Assembly (NCBI RefSeq): GCF_003946465.1
Contig: NZ_RHOL01000022.1
Location: 1 to 42,751 of the forward strand
DNA length: 42,751 bases
Origin: Lacticaseibacillus hegangensis
Lineage (GTDB): Bacteria; Bacillota; Bacilli; Lactobacillales; Lactobacillaceae
Direction of reading: 5' to 3'
A model generated the notes under the pieces. The model saw only the letters and a list, made by a program, of their open reading frames with translations, did not search any database and had not been told where the DNA came from. Positions within the stretch are counted from its first letter, which is position 1, and each line of letters opens with the position of its first letter. The position numbers and the translations under genes were made by a program. Of the stretch, positions 40,002-42,751 are shown piece by piece.

Positions 40002-42707
40002 ATGGATGATCGTCAAGAAAGCCGGATCACCACCGTTAATCTGGCAAAAACCATGAAGACCTCATTCCTGGAGTACGCAATGAGTGTCATCGTGGCGCGG
40101 GCCTTGCCCGATGTCAGAGACGGCCTCAAGCCGGTCCAGCGCCGGATCTTGTACGGCATGAATGAACTCGGGGTCACCCCGGATAAGCCATACAAGAAGT
40201 CCGCGCGTATTGTTGGGGATGTCATGGGGAAATATCACCCGCATGGTGACTCATCGATTTACGAAGGCATGGTCCGCATGGCGCAGGACTTTTCCTACCG
40301 CTACATGCTGGTCGATGGGCACGGGAACTTCGGCTCCGTCGATGGCGATGGCGCCGCCGCGATGCGGTACACCGAAGCCCGCATGAGCAAGATCACGATG
40401 GAAATGCTCCGCGACATCAACAAGGACACCATCGACTACCAGGACAACTACGATGGCACTGAAAAAGAGCCGACCGTGCTGCCGGCGCGCTTCCCGAACC
40501 TGCTGGTCAACGGCGCGACTGGGATCGCCGTTGGGATGACCACCAACATTCCGCCGCACAACCTGGCGGAGGTCATTTCCGCGCTGCACATCCTGATGGA
40601 TAATCCGGATGCGACGACGGCGGACCTGATGTCTGCGCTGCCTGGGCCTGATTTCCCGACTGGCGGCCTGGTCATCGGCAAGTCTGGCATTCGCCGGGCT
40701 TACGAAACCGGCAAGGGTACAATCATCGTGCGCGCCAAGACCGAGATTCAAACCTCGAAAACCGGTAAGGAACGCATCATCGTCACCGAAATTCCATACA
40801 TGGTCAACAAGGCGAAAATGGTTGAACGCATCGCCGAGCTGGCGCGCGAAAAGAAGATCGATGGCATCACCGACCTGAACGATGAATCCGACCGTGACGG
40901 GATGCGCATCGTCATTGATGTGCGCCGCGACATGAGCGCCTCCGTCGTACTGAACAACCTGTTCAAGCTGACGCCGATGCAGACCGGTTTTTCCTTCAAC
41001 ATGGTCGCCATTGTCAATGGGGCCCCGAAGACCCTCAGCCTGAAAGAAATCCTGCAGTACTACCTGCAGCATCAGGAAGAGGTCATTCGCCGGCGCACTG
41101 AGTTCGATCTGAAAAAGGCTCAGGCGCGGGAGCACATCCTGGCCGGGTTGAAGATCGCGCTGGATCACATCGACGAGATCATCAGCATCATCCGCGGCAG
41201 TGAAACCGGGGATAAGGCTAAGGTCATCCTGATGGATAAGTTCGGCCTGTCTGATAAGCAAAGTCAGGCCATCCTCGACATGCGTCTGGTTCGCCTGACC
41301 GGTCTGGAACGCGAAAAGGTCGAAAACGAGTACAAGGACGTGCTGGCTGCCATTGCTGATTACAAGGACATTTTGGCCAAGCCTGAACGCATCCACCAGA
41401 TCATTTACGACGAACTGCTCGACATCCAAAAGAAGTTCGGCGACAAGCGCCGCACTGAGCTGTTGGTCGGCGAGGATCTGACCATCGAAGACGAAGACCT
41501 CATCGAAGAGGAAAACGTCGTGATCACCCTCACGCACAACGGCTACATCAAGCGCCTGCCAAGCGATGAGTTCAAGGCGCAAAACCGCGGCGGCCGCGGG
41601 GTCCAAGGGACCGGCGTGCACGACGATGACTTTGTCGAGCACCTGGTCACGACTTCGACCCACGACATGCTGCTGTTCTTCACCAACACCGGTAAGGTTT
41701 ACCGGATGAAGGGTTACGAGGTGCCTGAATACAGCCGCACGGCCAAAGGCATCCCGATCATTAACCTGCTGGGCATCGACAACAATGAAAAGATCCAAAC
41801 GGTGCTGAACGTCAAGCGCCATGACGCCGAAGCAGACGAGGCACCTGAGACCGAGGCCAGCGACTTCCTGTTCTTCGTCACCCGCAACGGGGTCGTTAAG
41901 CGCACGCCGACACGGGAGTTCTACAACATCCGCAAGAATGGCCTGATCGCCTTGAATATGAAAGACGGCGACGAGCTGAGCAACGTCATCTCGACCACCG
42001 GCGAAAACACCATCTTCATCGGCACGCACCTGGGCTACTCCGTCACCTTTAAGGAGCAGGACGTCCGCAGCATGGGCCGATCTGCCACCGGGGTGCGCGG
42101 TGTCCGTCTGCGTGACGGGGACTACGTGGTCGGCTCTGACATCCTTAATCCGGATTCGGAAGTGTTTGTCATTTCCGAAAAAGGCTACGGGAAGCGGACT
42201 GCCGCTGCCGAGTACCCAATTAAGGGTCGCGGTGGTAAAGGCATCAAGACCGCTAACATCACCGAAAAGAACGGACCGCTGGCCGGCGTCACCACCGTTG
42301 ATGGGACCGAAGACATCATGGTGATCACCGATGCCGGGGTCATGATCCGCTTCAATATCGCCACGGTTTCGCAAACTGGGCGTTCCACGCTTGGTGTGCG
42401 GCTCATAAAGGTCGATGACGGCGCCAAGGTTGCCACCATGGCAAAGCTGGCCCCAGAGCCAGATGAGCCGGAACCAACCGATAGCGCGGCAAGTGCTGAC
42501 GGCAGTGCCGCAGCGGCCGCCGACCAGTCGGCAGCCACCGAGGCAAGTTCGAGTTCTTACGCCGGGGATGCTGATTCGCAAGTCAACGAGCTGCTGAAGC
42601 GCGCTGAAGATGATCAAGATGATCAGTTGGACAGCGACAGTGACGACAGCGGCGACAGTTCAGACGACGATCAACCTGGATTATTCACCTCGGTATTTGG
42701 GACATGA
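40002..42707 (+). CDS. gyrA: DNA gyrase subunit A, 901 aa
   Basis: The cleavage/rejoining half of gyrase. A-M-R-Y-T-E-A-R-M has the catalytic Tyr123. The quinolone region [10 protein letters not shown] has Ser84 and Glu88, the usual susceptible residues. The C-terminal beta-pinwheel (from about 500) carries the GyrA box as Q-N-R-G-G-R-G. The last 90 residues are a long Ser/Asp/Ala-rich acidic tail with no domain, longer than average. AGGAG precedes the ATG; the 266-base gap to gyrB holds a palindromic element. Confidence 0.97.
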   Translation: MDDRQESRITTVNLAKTMKTSFLEYAMSVIVARALPDVRDGLKPVQRRILYGMNELGVTPDKPYKKSARIVGDVMGKYHPHGDSSIYEGMVRMAQDFSYRYMLVDGHGNFGSVDGDGAAAMRYTEARMSKITMEMLRDINKDTIDYQDNYDGTEKEPTVLPARFPNLLVNGATGIAVGMTTNIPPHNLAEVISALHILMDNPDATTADLMSALPGPDFPTGGLVIGKSGIRRAYETGKGTIIVRAKTEIQTSKTGKERIIVTEIPYMVNKAKMVERIAELAREKKIDGITDLNDESDRDGMRIVIDVRRDMSASVVLNNLFKLTPMQTGFSFNMVAIVNGAPKTLSLKEILQYYLQHQEEVIRRRTEFDLKKAQAREHILAGLKIALDHIDEIISIIRGSETGDKAKVILMDKFGLSDKQSQAILDMRLVRLTGLEREKVENEYKDVLAAIADYKDILAKPERIHQIIYDELLDIQKKFGDKRRTELLVGEDLTIEDEDLIEEENVVITLTHNGYIKRLPSDEFKAQNRGGRGVQGTGVHDDDFVEHLVTTSTHDMLLFFTNTGKVYRMKGYEVPEYSRTAKGIPIINLLGIDNNEKIQTVLNVKRHDAEADEAPETEASDFLFFVTRNGVVKRTPTREFYNIRKNGLIALNMKDGDELSNVISTTGENTIFIGTHLGYSVTFKEQDVRSMGRSATGVRGVRLRDGDYVVGSDILNPDSEVFVISEKGYGKRTAAAEYPIKGRGGKGIKTANITEKNGPLAGVTTVDGTEDIMVITDAGVMIRFNIATVSQTGRSTLGVRLIKVDDGAKVATMAKLAPEPDEPEPTDSAASADGSAAAAADQSAATEASSSSYAGDADSQVNELLKRAEDDQDDQLDSDSDDSGDSSDDDQPGLFTSVFGT

Positions 42708-42751
42708 AATCGCATCTGGCCGGTCTGAAAGCAACGTTTGGAGCGTTGCGA
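42704..42751 (+). CDS. possible partial gene overlapping the gyrA stop
   Basis: ATG 42704 overlaps the gyrA stop (ATGA) and the frame stays open for 16 codons to the window end ([10 protein letters not shown]). The coupling overlap suggests a real gene, but too little is visible to judge. rpsF commonly follows gyrA in lactobacilli, and this start does not look like it. Confidence 0.35.
   Translation, partial: MKSHLAGLKATFGALR

Noticed and set aside
40251-42617. 788-residue open frame antisense to gyrA
   Set aside because: It is a shadow of a GC-rich, biased coding strand. No start signal or recognisable domain; gyrA is certain. The same holds for long antisense frames over gyrB (37610-39439), prs (19630-20664), mnmG and mnmE.

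Overview
The window is from a low-GC-phylum (Firmicutes) lactic acid bacterium of the Lactobacillaceae whose own genes are fairly GC-rich, as in the Lacticaseibacillus group. The clearest evidence is the replication-origin block on the right: mnmG, mnmE, jag, yidC, rnpA and rpmH on the minus strand, then dnaA, dnaN, yaaA, recF, gyrB and gyrA on the plus strand, with DnaA boxes and an unwinding region around dnaA. Species was not determined. By eye, bases 1-19,400 are less GC-rich than the rest, and the change falls at a tRNA-Lys gene. Layout. 1-5,300: an accessory stretch with a secreted Lys-rich protein, a membrane protein, two tandem paralogous Ser-rich lipoproteins (DUF4767-like) and a GNAT acetyltransferase. 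5,336-19,396: a 14-kb integrated element bounded by an 18-bp direct repeat, the 3' end of tRNA-Lys(CTT). 19,400-25,330: housekeeping genes: a divergent PRPP synthetase, a tyrosine-phosphatase-like protein, nagB, a Cof-type HAD phosphatase, two small unknown genes and a deoxynucleoside kinase. 25,330-42,707: the origin-proximal core, broken by three copies of a covarying structured repeat, a wxL-like surface-protein gene between dnaN and yaaA, and a MITE-like palindrome between gyrB and gyrA. The 14-kb element is the most interesting feature. It has an integrase, a repressor/activator switch with three operators, small early genes, a primase-polymerase, an SF3 helicase and an iteron-type origin. 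It then has a head-closure protein, an HNH nuclease, small and large terminase, a portal, a fused protease-capsid protein and a head-tail connector. It has no tail, tape-measure, holin or lysin gene. That gene set and order fit a capsid-forming phage satellite (cf-PICI-like), which builds and fills its own heads but must borrow tails and lysis from a helper phage. The right end carries a minus-strand cargo pair (GlsB/YeaQ-type membrane protein plus a 46-residue membrane peptide) and a long promoter-to-terminator non-coding region that probably makes a structured RNA. How the element's parts work together: the divergent promoters at 7,382-7,446 decide between repression and the rightward early operon; that operon supplies the replication proteins acting at the iterons directly downstream; a second promoter with its own palindrome at 12,798-12,822 drives packaging and head genes; the integrase acts on the tRNA core and on paired arm-type repeats just inside each end.
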